Shown here piece after piece: positions 51,091 through 58,906 of a stretch of 64,000 nt of DNA. Source of the stretch: 3-1-20CM-4-69-9 sp963833655. GTDB lineage: Bacteria; Actinomycetota; Thermoleophilia; Gaiellales; Gaiellaceae. The stretch's first letter is position 1, and each line of letters opens with the position of its first letter. The stretch is taken from NCBI GenBank assembly GCA_963833655.1, contig CAWHYL010000004.1:434001-498000 (forward strand), in the 5' to 3' direction. The position numbers and the translations under genes were made by a program. The notes beneath the pieces are model-generated. The model ran no database searches, was not told where the DNA came from, and saw nothing but the letters and a program-made list of their open reading frames with translations.

Positions 51091-52466
51091 GCGTCGAACC
51101 GCGGCTTCCGCCGTGGTGGTTGGACGAAGCGGGCTCGGACGACCCCGCACCGCCGCTTCACGGTGACGTCGAGCCCGACGTGTGCGTCGTCGGCGGCGGG
51201 TACACGGGACTTTGGACGGCACTGGCGCTGAAAGAGCGGGAGCCGTCGGCGCGCGTCGTCCTGCTCGAGGCAGCGACGTGCGGGTCCGGGCCGAGCGGAC
51301 GCAACGGCGGCTTTGTCCACGGCTACTGGGCCTCGGTCGCGGAGCTCGTTCCGCTGCTCGGTCGCGACGCTGCGCTGCAGCTAGCGCGGGCGGGCGAGCG
51401 CATCGTGCCGGCGGTCCGGGCTGTCGACGACGACGTGTGGCTGCGCGAGGGCGGGATGCTGATGGTGTCCGCGTCGCCAGCGCAGGACGCGGCCGTCGAG
51501 CACGCCGTCGCGGCCGCCGCGGACCTGGGCGCACCCGAGCAGGCGGTGCCGCTCGACCCCGACGCGGTGGCGGCACGTGTTCGCTCCGACGCGTTTCGCC
51601 GCGGGCTGTTCTTCCCGGACGGCGCGACGGTCCAGCCCGCACGGCTCGTGCGCGCGCTGCGACGGCGCGTGCTCGCGGCCGGCGTCGAGCTGCACGAGCA
51701 CACCCCCGCAAGCTTGCGGGGGGACGTCGTGATCACGCCCGGCGGTCGCGTCCGGGCCCCCGAAGTGGTCGTGGCGATCAACGCCGCCGCGACGGGGTGG
51801 CGCCCGGTCGCACGGCACGTCACGAACTTCGGCTCGTACGTCGTGCTGACGGAGCCCGTGCCCCACCTGCTCGAGGAGATGGGCTGGACCGGCGGCGAGG
51901 CGATCGTCGACGGGCGCATGTTCCTCCACTACTTCCGCACGACGAACGACGGCCGGGTCCTGATGGGAAGCGGCTCCGGCCCGATCGGCTTCCGCGGCAA
52001 GATCGATGCTCGCTTCACGAGCGACGCGCCCACAGCCGCCCGTGCCGAGCACGGCCTCCGCCGGCTGCTCCCCGGCCTCGCGGGCGCGCGCGTCGAGCGG
52101 GCCTGGGGCGGCCCGATCGACGTGTCCGCCGACCACCTCCCCTTCTTCGGCACGGTGCGGGGCAGCCGCCGTGTCCACTACGGGCTCGGCTACTCCGGAC
52201 ACGGGGTTGGCCCGAGCTGGCTCGGCGGTCAGATCCTCGCGTCGCTCGCGACCGGGCGAGACGACGAGTGGACGGCGCTGCCGCTGGCGACCCGGCGCGT
52301 GCCGTCGCTGCCGCCGGAGCCGCTGAAGCGACTCGGCGGCGGGCTCGTCCGCACCGCGATCATGGCGGTGGAGCGCGCGGACGAGGACGGACGCCGCGCC
52401 CCGCTGCCCGCGCGCCTCGGCGCCACCCTCCCGCGCCTCTTCGGAATGGAGATCGGGACGCGCTGA
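51087..52466 (+). CDS. FAD-dependent amine/amino acid oxidoreductase (DadA/PuuB-like)
   Basis: 459 residues if read from CTG at 51087. Near the N-terminus DVCVVGGGYTGLWTALALKE is the FAD-binding GxGxxG fold, with CGSGPSGRNGGF following; the C-terminal HYGLGYSGHGVGPSWLGG closes the FAD site. Gamma-glutamylputrescine oxidase PuuB and glycine/D-amino acid oxidases belong here, so oxidation of an imported amine is likely. The leading LPPWWLDEA is conserved in relatives, which argues for a start before the TTG at 51120; the only candidate is CTG overlapping the potC stop as CTGA. Confidence 0.85.
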   Translation: MSVEPRLPPWWLDEAGSDDPAPPLHGDVEPDVCVVGGGYTGLWTALALKEREPSARVVLLEAATCGSGPSGRNGGFVHGYWASVAELVPLLGRDAALQLARAGERIVPAVRAVDDDVWLREGGMLMVSASPAQDAAVEHAVAAAADLGAPEQAVPLDPDAVAARVRSDAFRRGLFFPDGATVQPARLVRALRRRVLAAGVELHEHTPASLRGDVVITPGGRVRAPEVVVAINAAATGWRPVARHVTNFGSYVVLTEPVPHLLEEMGWTGGEAIVDGRMFLHYFRTTNDGRVLMGSGSGPIGFRGKIDARFTSDAPTAARAEHGLRRLLPGLAGARVERAWGGPIDVSADHLPFFGTVRGSRRVHYGLGYSGHGVGPSWLGGQILASLATGRDDEWTALPLATRRVPSLPPEPLKRLGGGLVRTAIMAVERADEDGRRAPLPARLGATLPRLFGMEIGTR

Positions 52467-53578
52467 GCCTGGAAACCCTCGACCTCGACACGTTGCGGCG
52501 GCGACGCAGCGAGAAGTGGCGCAGGTTCGCGCGGGACGTTCTGCCGTCGCACATTGCGGAGATGGACTTCGCGGTTGCGCCGCCGATCGAGGAGGTGCTC
52601 TTGGCAGCCGTGCGTGCCGGCGACCTCGGCTACGCGCACGCGCGCAGCTCCGGGCTCCCGGAAGCGTTTGCCGCGTTTGCCGAGCGACGGTGGGGGTGGT
52701 CGCCGGATCCTGAGGACGTCGTCGCCGTGCCTGACGTGATGGTCGGCGTCGCCGAGCTCTTGCGCGTGCACACTCCTGACGGAGCGGGCGTCGTGATCAA
52801 CCCGCCCGTGTACCCGCCGTTCTTCTCCGTCGTCGCCGAGACGGGACGACATGTCGTCGAGGTGCCACTCGTGGACGGCCGGCTGCCGTTCGAAGGGATG
52901 CGCGCTGCGTTACGCGACGGCGCGCGTGCTGTGCTGCTCTGCAATCCGCAGAACCCGACCGGCAACGTGTGGAGCGCAGAGGAGGTCCGCGCCGTGGGAG
53001 AGCTCGCAGCCGAGCACGGCGCCCTCTTCCTCTCGGACGAGATCCACGCGCCGCTCACGATGCCGGGCGTGCCGCACGTCTCCGCCGCCACGGTTGCCGA
53101 CGACGCAATCGTGCTGACGTCGGCGACGAAGGCGTGGAACCTCGCGGGGTTGAAGTGCGGCCTTGCCGTCGGGCGACGCGACGTGCTCGCACGGCTCCCG
53201 GAGCCGATGCACGACCGCGTCGGCCACCTGGGGATCATCGCGTCGGCCGCGGCGTTCGCCGAGGGCGTGGAATGGCTCGACGAGTTGCGCGACTATCTCG
53301 CCGAGACGCGGCGCGAGCTCCCGGAGCTGCTGGCCGCGCACGCGCCGGGCGTCGGTGTTGCGATGGCGCAGGCGACGTTCCTGGCATGGCTCGACTTTCG
53401 CGAGACGCCGATCGCGGACGACCCGGCCGCCGCCGTGCTCGAGCACGGTCGCCTCTCGCTGCTCCCAGGGCCTGACTTCGGCAGCGCCGGCGCGGGGTTC
53501 GCGCGTCTCAACATCGGCACGTCGCACGCGATCGTCGAGGAGTCCGTGCGGCGGATCGGCCGGGGCCTGGCCGGTTAG
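52463..53578 (+). CDS. PatB/MalY-like class I/II PLP aminotransferase (C-S lyase type)
   Basis: 371 residues if read from CTG at 52463, again inside a CTGA overlap. The body shows SEKWRRFARDVLPSHIAEMDF, NPPVYPPFF, LLCNPQNPTGNVW, LSDEIHAPLT and the Schiff-base Lys in SATKAWNLAGLKCG, matching cystathionine beta-lyase PatB/MalY. TTG in the DTLRRRR segment would remove conserved residues. In this operon it may act on a different amine. Last gene of the plus operon. Confidence 0.87.
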   Translation: MSLETLDLDTLRRRRSEKWRRFARDVLPSHIAEMDFAVAPPIEEVLLAAVRAGDLGYAHARSSGLPEAFAAFAERRWGWSPDPEDVVAVPDVMVGVAELLRVHTPDGAGVVINPPVYPPFFSVVAETGRHVVEVPLVDGRLPFEGMRAALRDGARAVLLCNPQNPTGNVWSAEEVRAVGELAAEHGALFLSDEIHAPLTMPGVPHVSAATVADDAIVLTSATKAWNLAGLKCGLAVGRRDVLARLPEPMHDRVGHLGIIASAAAFAEGVEWLDELRDYLAETRRELPELLAAHAPGVGVAMAQATFLAWLDFRETPIADDPAAAVLEHGRLSLLPGPDFGSAGAGFARLNIGTSHAIVEESVRRIGRGLAG

Positions 53579-53593
53579 CTCAGAGCGGCTGGC

Positions 53594-54802
53594 TCAGTGC
53601 CGCTTGCCTCCGAGCTCATGATGCGCCTTGAAGAAGTTCTCCGACCCGGACGTCGCCATCGCCGCGCTGGCCGAGATCTCCAGGGCCAGCGTCGCCGCGG
53701 CGACGATCTGGGCGAAGCGGTAGACCTTGCCGGCGCCGGCACAGCTCATCAGCTCGAGCCATGCGCGCGCGTACGGGAACGAAGTGCCGCCGCCTACCGT
53801 CCCGACCTCGAGGCCCGGTAGCCGCAGGGCGCAGTGGATGCCGTCGTCGACGCGGCGTCCGGTTCCGTGCGCCATCGAGCTCGTCCCGACCATGCCGAGA
53901 TCCTGGCCCGTCGCGGCGAAGAGGGCGGCGATCGCCGAAGCCGGCGTGAAGGCGACCGACTGCATCCCGGATGCGACGGCGCCGTGCGTCCCGGCGTACG
54001 ACAGCTCGAGCAGGTCGTCCACGGTCGTCCGCAACACGCGGCGGACGGCGTCGTCCGTCAGCGTCACCTCGGCGAGGACGGTCTTCCCGTGTCCGCCGCG
54101 CTCGAAGTAGCGGTGCGACGGCTTCTTGTCGCCGCCCATGTTCGCCTCGAGAATCGCGCGCTGCGGTTTCACCGGCGCGTGCTCCAGCACGTAACCCATG
54201 TTCAGCGCGTACGCGTTGCGGGTCATCATGTTCGGCCCGCACGCGTCGCCCGTCGTGAACGCCCACATGACGTGGCACATCGTCCCGACGACGTGCGTCT
54301 CGACCTCGCGGAGCTTCGCGTACGAGGAGATCCACTCGTCGTCGCGATCCGCGAGCCAGCGTCGCATCTCCGCGACGTGCGCGTCGAGGAAACGCGCGAG
54401 CTGCACCGCCTCCTCCGTCGATGCGCACACGAAGCACGACGCGCGCGTGATCCTGTCGCGCACGACGTACGTGCGGAAACCGCCCGACTCCGCCGCGGCC
54501 CGCGCGCCGCGATAGAGCGACGCCGACAGTCCGCCCTCGGTGTGCGCCAGCGGAACATAGACAGCTTCGCGCGCGCGGCCGGTCTCGGTGACGCGGCCGA
54601 AAGGCTCCTCGAGCTCGTATTCGCCCAGCTCGAGCTCGAGCGGGCCGACGACCGACACGGGGATCACCGCGGCACCGGTCAGCATCTCCTGCGCGTTGAC
54701 GAACGGTGACAGGTCGATCGAGGTGACGCCGTCGCTCAGCCCGAGCGCTTCCTGGCGTGCACGGATCGAGCCCGGGTCGTTCTTCCGCGGCCACTTCTTC
54801 AT
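53594..54802 (-). CDS. Hydroxymethylglutaryl-CoA reductase family protein
   Basis: About 402 residues from ATG 54802 (ATG 54811 would add three). Motifs: AVIPVSVVGPLEL (CoA/substrate pocket), AHTEGGLSASLYRG with the catalytic Glu, TTGDACGPNMMTRN, EANMGGDKKPSHRY with the catalytic Lys, TGQDLGMVGTSS with the catalytic Asp, and a C-terminal ENFFKAHHELGG histidine. It would reduce HMG-CoA to mevalonate with NADPH. DKKPS fits the general HMGR pattern, but EANMGGDKKP differs from both textbook classes, so this is a divergent member. No other mevalonate genes are nearby. Confidence 0.85.
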   Translation of the reverse strand: MKKWPRKNDPGSIRARQEALGLSDGVTSIDLSPFVNAQEMLTGAAVIPVSVVGPLELELGEYELEEPFGRVTETGRAREAVYVPLAHTEGGLSASLYRGARAAAESGGFRTYVVRDRITRASCFVCASTEEAVQLARFLDAHVAEMRRWLADRDDEWISSYAKLREVETHVVGTMCHVMWAFTTGDACGPNMMTRNAYALNMGYVLEHAPVKPQRAILEANMGGDKKPSHRYFERGGHGKTVLAEVTLTDDAVRRVLRTTVDDLLELSYAGTHGAVASGMQSVAFTPASAIAALFAATGQDLGMVGTSSMAHGTGRRVDDGIHCALRLPGLEVGTVGGGTSFPYARAWLELMSCAGAGKVYRFAQIVAAATLALEISASAAMATSGSENFFKAHHELGGKRH

Positions 54803-54809
54803 CGCTTCC

Positions 54810-54816
54810 ATAATCT
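54810..54816. promoter_or_regulatory. Overlapping -10 elements of divergent leaderless genes
   Basis: TAATCT on the plus strand (54811-54816) ends seven bases before the GTG at 54824. On the minus strand the overlapping GATTAT ends seven bases before the ATG at 54802. The layout resembles the symmetric site at 1100-1106, though the minus element is a weaker match. Confidence 0.45.
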
Positions 54817-54823
54817 CCCAGAA

Positions 54824-55639
54824 GTGGCGACGACCCAGCAGCTGATCGCGATGCCGGCCGAGGGCCGCGAGGCCTTCACCGGCGTCCTCCGCTTCTACGA
54901 CCTCGCGAAGCGCCAGGAGTGGCAGGTGCGAGACTTGCCGTGGGGCGAGCTGCCGCCGATTCCCGAGGGGAAGGGCACGCCGCAGCGCCGCGGGCGGCGC
55001 CGCGACATGTGGCGGTCGGTCCTGACGCAGCAGCTGCAGGCCGACATGCTCGCCTGCGACATGGCGTCACAGCTCCTCAACATCGCGCCCGACCACGAGG
55101 CGAAGCTCTACTACTCGACGATGGTGCAGGACGAGTCGCGCCATACGGAAGGGTGGCTCAAGCTCGTCGGCGAGGCGGGCGGAACCGCCGAGCGCGACCC
55201 GCATCTCGACAACCTCGCGCATATGACGCTCGAGGCCGACACGCTCGAGGAGAAGGTCTTCCTGATGCAGGTCTTCTACGAACGCCTGATCATCAGCCGC
55301 TTCCGGCTGATCGCACGCTCTTCGCGCGGAACCGTGCTGGAGGATCTCTGCAACCGGCTCGCCACCGACGACGGCATCCACCACGGCGCGGGCATGGCGT
55401 ACGAGCGCGTACTGCTGCAGAGCGCGGGCAAGAAGACCCAGCGCAAGCTCGTCGACGCCGCGAACCGCCTGCTGCCGGAATTCGCAGCCCACGCCCTCTG
55501 GCGGCCGAAGGAACGCGCGTGGATCGGGCGGGCGATGGAATCACGCGACGTCGAGCGCCTGAAGGAGGATCTCGAGATCGGCGTGCGGCTCGCCGAGTCG
55601 CTCGGGCTCGACGTCGGCGACGTCGAGCTGCCGTTCTAG
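54824..55639 (+). CDS. Ferritin-like diiron protein
   Basis: 271 residues, helical. QADMLACDMASQLLNIAPDHEAKLYYSTMVQDESRHTEGW contains an ExxH iron motif preceded by another acidic ligand, and later YERL and TDDGIHHGAG supply the second Glu and His set. This is the four-helix layout of ferritin-like/AurF- or R2-type diiron proteins. Substrate unknown; options are N-oxygenation, desaturation or hydroxylation. It starts leaderlessly and ends one base before folD. Confidence 0.8.
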   Translation: MATTQQLIAMPAEGREAFTGVLRFYDLAKRQEWQVRDLPWGELPPIPEGKGTPQRRGRRRDMWRSVLTQQLQADMLACDMASQLLNIAPDHEAKLYYSTMVQDESRHTEGWLKLVGEAGGTAERDPHLDNLAHMTLEADTLEEKVFLMQVFYERLIISRFRLIARSSRGTVLEDLCNRLATDDGIHHGAGMAYERVLLQSAGKKTQRKLVDAANRLLPEFAAHALWRPKERAWIGRAMESRDVERLKEDLEIGVRLAESLGLDVGDVELPF

Positions 55640-55640
55640 C

Positions 55641-56498
55641 GTGCCCGCGGCGACACTGATGGACGGGCGCGCCCTGGCGGCGCGCATCAGGCAGGAGCTG
55701 CGAGGCGAGATCGCGGCGTACGGCGACGTTCGCCTCGCGACGGTCCTCGTGGGGGACGACCCTGCATCTCAGATCTACATCCGGCTCAAGCACAAGGCCG
55801 CGCAGGAGGTCGGCATCGATGCCCTCGACAAGCGCCTGCCGGCCGAGACGCCCGAGGAGCAGGTGATCGAGCTCGTCGAGGAGCTGAACGAGGACGATTC
55901 CGTCGACGGCATCCTCGTGCAGACGCCGCTTCCCGACCACGTCGACGAGGCGCGCGTGATGCGGACACTCGACCCGGTGAAGGACGTCGACGGGCTCCAG
56001 CCGTTCAACGCAGGACAGCTGTTCCTCGGCCGCGAGACGCTCGTCGGCGGGACGCCGGTGGGCGTGATGCGCCTACTGGCGGAGTACAAGATCCCGGTCG
56101 CCGGTGCGCGAGCCGTCGTCGTCGGGCGAAGCGTCATCGTCGGGCGCCCGCTGTCCATGTTGTTGCTCCATGCGAACGCGACCGTCACGATCTGCCACTC
56201 GCGCACGGCGGATCTTCAGCGGCACACCCTCGACGCCGACATCCTCGTGGCGGCGGTCGGGAGTCTCGGGCTGATCACGCAGGACATGGTCAAGGTCGGC
56301 GCGGCCGTGGTCGACGTCGGCATGAACCGCACCGACGAGGGCGTCTTCGGCGATGTCGATCCCGGTGTGGCCGGCGTCGCCGCGTTCCTGACGCCCGTCC
56401 CCGGCGGTGTCGGGCCGATGACGATCGCGTGCCTGCTCGAGAACGCGTTGAAAGCGGCCCGGTACCGGAGCGGCGCGCTTGCGTTCCCGCGCATCTGA
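55641..56498 (+). CDS. folD: Methylenetetrahydrofolate dehydrogenase / methenyltetrahydrofolate cyclohydrolase
   Basis: 285 residues, the standard length. YIRLKHKAAQEVGI carries the catalytic Tyr/Lys pair, ILVQTPLPDHV the substrate motif, VVVGRSVIVGRPLSMLLL and ICHSRT the NADP site, and TPVPGGVGPMTIA the C-terminal signature. Interconverts 5,10-methylene- and 10-formyl-tetrahydrofolate in the cytosol. GTG at 55641 follows the diiron gene by one base. Confidence 0.97.
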   Translation: MPAATLMDGRALAARIRQELRGEIAAYGDVRLATVLVGDDPASQIYIRLKHKAAQEVGIDALDKRLPAETPEEQVIELVEELNEDDSVDGILVQTPLPDHVDEARVMRTLDPVKDVDGLQPFNAGQLFLGRETLVGGTPVGVMRLLAEYKIPVAGARAVVVGRSVIVGRPLSMLLLHANATVTICHSRTADLQRHTLDADILVAAVGSLGLITQDMVKVGAAVVDVGMNRTDEGVFGDVDPGVAGVAAFLTPVPGGVGPMTIACLLENALKAARYRSGALAFPRI

Positions 56499-56506
56499 GC
56501 TACACT
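56479..56506 (+). promoter_or_regulatory. Promoter of the cold-shock gene
   Basis: TTGCGT (56479-56484) and TACACT (56501-56506) are separated by 16 bases, overlapping the end of folD. The predicted transcript has a 5' leader of about 60 bases, usual for csp mRNAs. Confidence 0.6.
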
Positions 56507-56573
56507 CCGGCCGCTGTATCCGTAGTGGCGGCTCGGTGCCCGGGCCGTCGCGTGTTTTTGAAGGAGGAAGTAG

Positions 56574-56774
56574 TTGGCTCAGGGCACCGTGAAGTGGTTC
56601 TCGAACGAGAAGGGCTATGGGTTCATCGAGCGAGAGGGCGGCGAGGATGTCTTCGTCCACTTCTCCGCGATCGCCCAGGAGGGGTACAAGTCGCTGACCG
56701 AGGGTCAGCGCGTTGAGTTCGAGGTCGTGCAGGGCCCCAAGGGCGCTCAGGCCGCGAACGTTCAGCCTGTCTAG
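56574..56774 (+). CDS. Cold-shock protein (CspA family)
   Basis: 66 residues, a complete OB-fold cold-shock domain: GTVKWFSNEKGYGFI (RNP1) and DVFVHFSAI (RNP2). Binds single-stranded RNA/DNA and melts mRNA structure. TTG start at 56574 follows GAAGGAGG by six bases. It has its own promoter and terminator, so it is monocistronic. Confidence 0.97.
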   Translation: MAQGTVKWFSNEKGYGFIEREGGEDVFVHFSAIAQEGYKSLTEGQRVEFEVVQGPKGAQAANVQPV

Positions 56775-56798
56775 CTTTCCCTTTCGGAACCGAGTAAC

Positions 56799-56826
56799 AA
56801 GGGCCCCCGAAAGGGGGCCCTTTTGT
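56799..56826 (+). terminator. Rho-independent terminator after the cold-shock gene
   Basis: A perfect 10-bp stem AAGGGCCCCC/GGGGGCCCTT with GAAA tetraloop, followed by TTGTT. Confidence 0.92.
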
Positions 56827-56877
56827 TCGAGCGTATGTTTTCGTCGATTGGTGTCTCACCCAGGAGCTGGTTGATAC

Positions 56878-56939
56878 AGGTCGCTCGTGCGCAGCACGAG
56901 CGACCTCTCTGCGGCGTCGCCGAGTCGACGCCTTTGTTT
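56878..56939 (+). promoter_or_regulatory. Two stem-loops in the gatC leader, the second terminator-like
   Basis: A perfect 13-bp stem AGGTCGCTCGTGC/GCACGAGCGACCT with a GCA loop (56878-56906) is followed by GGCGTCG/CGACGCC (56913-56932) and TTTGTTT. The second stem ends 16 bases before the gatC ATG. The pair could be an attenuator for the gat operon. A TATGTT at 56834-56839 is a possible -10 for this leader. Confidence 0.5.
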
Positions 56940-56955
56940 GTAATGGAGGACTCGC

Positions 56956-57252
56956 ATGGCGATCACGAGAGATGACGTTCTGCACGTGGCGGCGCTCGCG
57001 CGGCTGGATCTGACCGAGGACGAGATCGCGCGGCTGGAGCTACAGCTGAACGACATCCTCGAAGCCGTCGGCAAGGTCTCGGAGCTCGACCTGTCCGACG
57101 TGCCGCCGACCTCGCATCCGCTCGACGTCGTCAACGTGTTCCGGGCGGACGAGCCGCGGCCGCCGCTGCCGCTCGACGACGTGTTCGCGAACGCGCCCGA
57201 GCGCGACGGCGCCCTCTTCCGCGTGCCGCCGACGGGGGAGACGGCCGCATGA
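56956..57252 (+). CDS. gatC: Asp/Glu-tRNA amidotransferase subunit C
   Basis: 98 residues. VLHVAALARLDLTEDEIARLELQLNDIL is the GatC signature, with the VPPTSHPLDVVNVFRADEP linker that wraps around GatA. Stabilises the GatAB complex that converts Glu-tRNA-Gln and Asp-tRNA-Asn. GGAGG precedes the ATG. The stop overlaps gatA by four bases. Confidence 0.95.
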   Translation: MAITRDDVLHVAALARLDLTEDEIARLELQLNDILEAVGKVSELDLSDVPPTSHPLDVVNVFRADEPRPPLPLDDVFANAPERDGALFRVPPTGETAA

Positions 57253-58652
57253 TCGACACGCTGCGCCTGACCGCGGAGGACGCAAAGGCGATGCTCGAGC
57301 GCAGGGACATCTCCGCAGCCGAGCTGCGCGCGGCCTATCGCGCCGCGATCGATGCACGCGACGACGAGCTGCACTGCTTCCTGACGCTCGTCGACGAGGA
57401 CGAGAACGACGGCGTCCCGATTGCGCTGAAGGATGTGATCTCGACGAAGGGCGTCCAGACGACCGCGGGCTCGAAGATCCTCGAGGGATACGTACCGGTA
57501 TTCGACTCGACGGTCGCCGCGCGCTGCAAGTCGGCCGGCCTGCAGCTGCTCGGCAAGACGAACACGGACGAGTTCGCGATGGGCTCGTCGACGGAGAACT
57601 CGGCCTACGGGCCGAGCAAGAACCCTTGGGATCCGACGCGCGTGCCCGGCGGCTCGGGCGGCGGGTCCGCCGCAGCCGTGTCCGCGGGTCTGACCCCGTG
57701 GGCGCTGGGGTCCGATACGGGCGGGTCGATCAAGCAGCCGTCCAGTTTGTGCGGGAACGTCGGGCTGCGGCCGACGTACGGCACCGTCTCGCGCTACGGG
57801 ATCGTCGCGTTCGCGTCCTCGCTCGACCAGGTGGGGCCGGTGACGAAGACGGTTCGCGACAACGCGCTGCTCTACGGGATCATCAGCGGCCGCGACGAGT
57901 GCGACTCGACGACGGTCGACGTGCCGCCGGTCGAGCTTCCCCGCGCGCACGACCTGAAGGGGCTGCGCGTCGGCGTCCCGAAGGAGCTGAACGAGGCAGA
58001 CGGCATCGAGCCGGGCGTGTCGGACGCCGTACGCCGCGCGATCGACCTCTGCAGCGAGCTCGGCGCCGAGGTTGGGGAGTGCGAGCTGCCGCGCGCCGTC
58101 GAGTACGGGCTCGCGTGCTACTACCTCGTCGCGCCCGCAGAGGCCTCCTCGAACCTCGCCCGCTACGACGGCGTCCGCTATGCGCTCCGCGAGGAGGCGG
58201 ATGACTACTACGAGCTGGTGTCGCGCACGCGCGATGCCGGCTTCGGCGACGAGCCGAAGCGCCGGATCATGCTCGGCACGTATGCATTGAGCGCCGGCTA
58301 CTACGAGGCGTACTACGGCCAGGCCCAGAAGGTCCGGACGGTGATCGCCCGCGAGTTCGCCGCCGCGTTCGAACGCTTCGACGTGCTCGTCAGCCCGACG
58401 TCGCCGACGGTCGCGTTCAAGCTCGGCGAGCGGACCGAGAATCCGCTGGCGATGTACCTCGCCGACGTGCTGACGATCCCGCCGAACATGGCAGGCCTGC
58501 CGGGCCTCTCGATCCCGTGCGGGCTCTCGGAGGGGCTGCCCGTCGGGCTGCAGCTGATCGGCGGGCAATTCGCCGAGAACACGCTGTTCCGCGCCGGGCA
58601 TGCGCTCGAGGCGGCAATCGGTTTCGACACCGTTCCGGAGCGGCTGCGATGA
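57249..58652 (+). CDS. gatA: Asp/Glu-tRNA amidotransferase subunit A
   Basis: 467 residues, slightly shorter than the usual 480-490. The amidase Ser-cisSer-Lys triad is visible: Lys61 (PIALKDV), Ser136 (GGSGGGSAA) and Ser160 (GSDTGGSIKQP). The signature serine stretch reads GGSGGGS instead of the common GGSSGGS, leaving the first serine intact. Releases ammonia from glutamine for transamidation. ATGA overlaps on both sides. Confidence 0.97.
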   Translation: MIDTLRLTAEDAKAMLERRDISAAELRAAYRAAIDARDDELHCFLTLVDEDENDGVPIALKDVISTKGVQTTAGSKILEGYVPVFDSTVAARCKSAGLQLLGKTNTDEFAMGSSTENSAYGPSKNPWDPTRVPGGSGGGSAAAVSAGLTPWALGSDTGGSIKQPSSLCGNVGLRPTYGTVSRYGIVAFASSLDQVGPVTKTVRDNALLYGIISGRDECDSTTVDVPPVELPRAHDLKGLRVGVPKELNEADGIEPGVSDAVRRAIDLCSELGAEVGECELPRAVEYGLACYYLVAPAEASSNLARYDGVRYALREEADDYYELVSRTRDAGFGDEPKRRIMLGTYALSAGYYEAYYGQAQKVRTVIAREFAAAFERFDVLVSPTSPTVAFKLGERTENPLAMYLADVLTIPPNMAGLPGLSIPCGLSEGLPVGLQLIGGQFAENTLFRAGHALEAAIGFDTVPERLR

Positions 58653-58906
58653 CGAGGAAGACGTTCGTCGACCGCGCCGCGGATTTCGTGCTCGCCGTCG
58701 AGCGCGTCTTCGGCGAGCGTCCACGGGTGCTCGACGGCTCGCGCGCGGTGCAGCTCGGCGACGTGCGGCTGTCGCTGGAGGACCGCGAGAACGAGCTCTG
58801 CGTGATCCGCATGCACGGGGCGCTGGAGGAGTACCTCGCCGTGTTCGAGGTGCGCGGCGACATCGAGGTGCCGCTGCTCAAGGCGAAGGAGCTGCTGGAT
58901 GGCTGA
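58649..58906 (+). CDS. Conserved-looking small protein between gatA and gatB
   Basis: 85 residues overlapping gatA (ATGA) and gatB (eight bases). It has a helical start, then a beta-rich body (VQLGDVRLSLEDRENELCVIRMHGALEEYLAVFEVRGDIEVPLLKAKELLDG). No family recognised. Its tight coupling to gatA and gatB implies a role in, or regulation by, the amidotransferase operon. Confidence 0.7.
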   Translation: MTRKTFVDRAADFVLAVERVFGERPRVLDGSRAVQLGDVRLSLEDRENELCVIRMHGALEEYLAVFEVRGDIEVPLLKAKELLDG

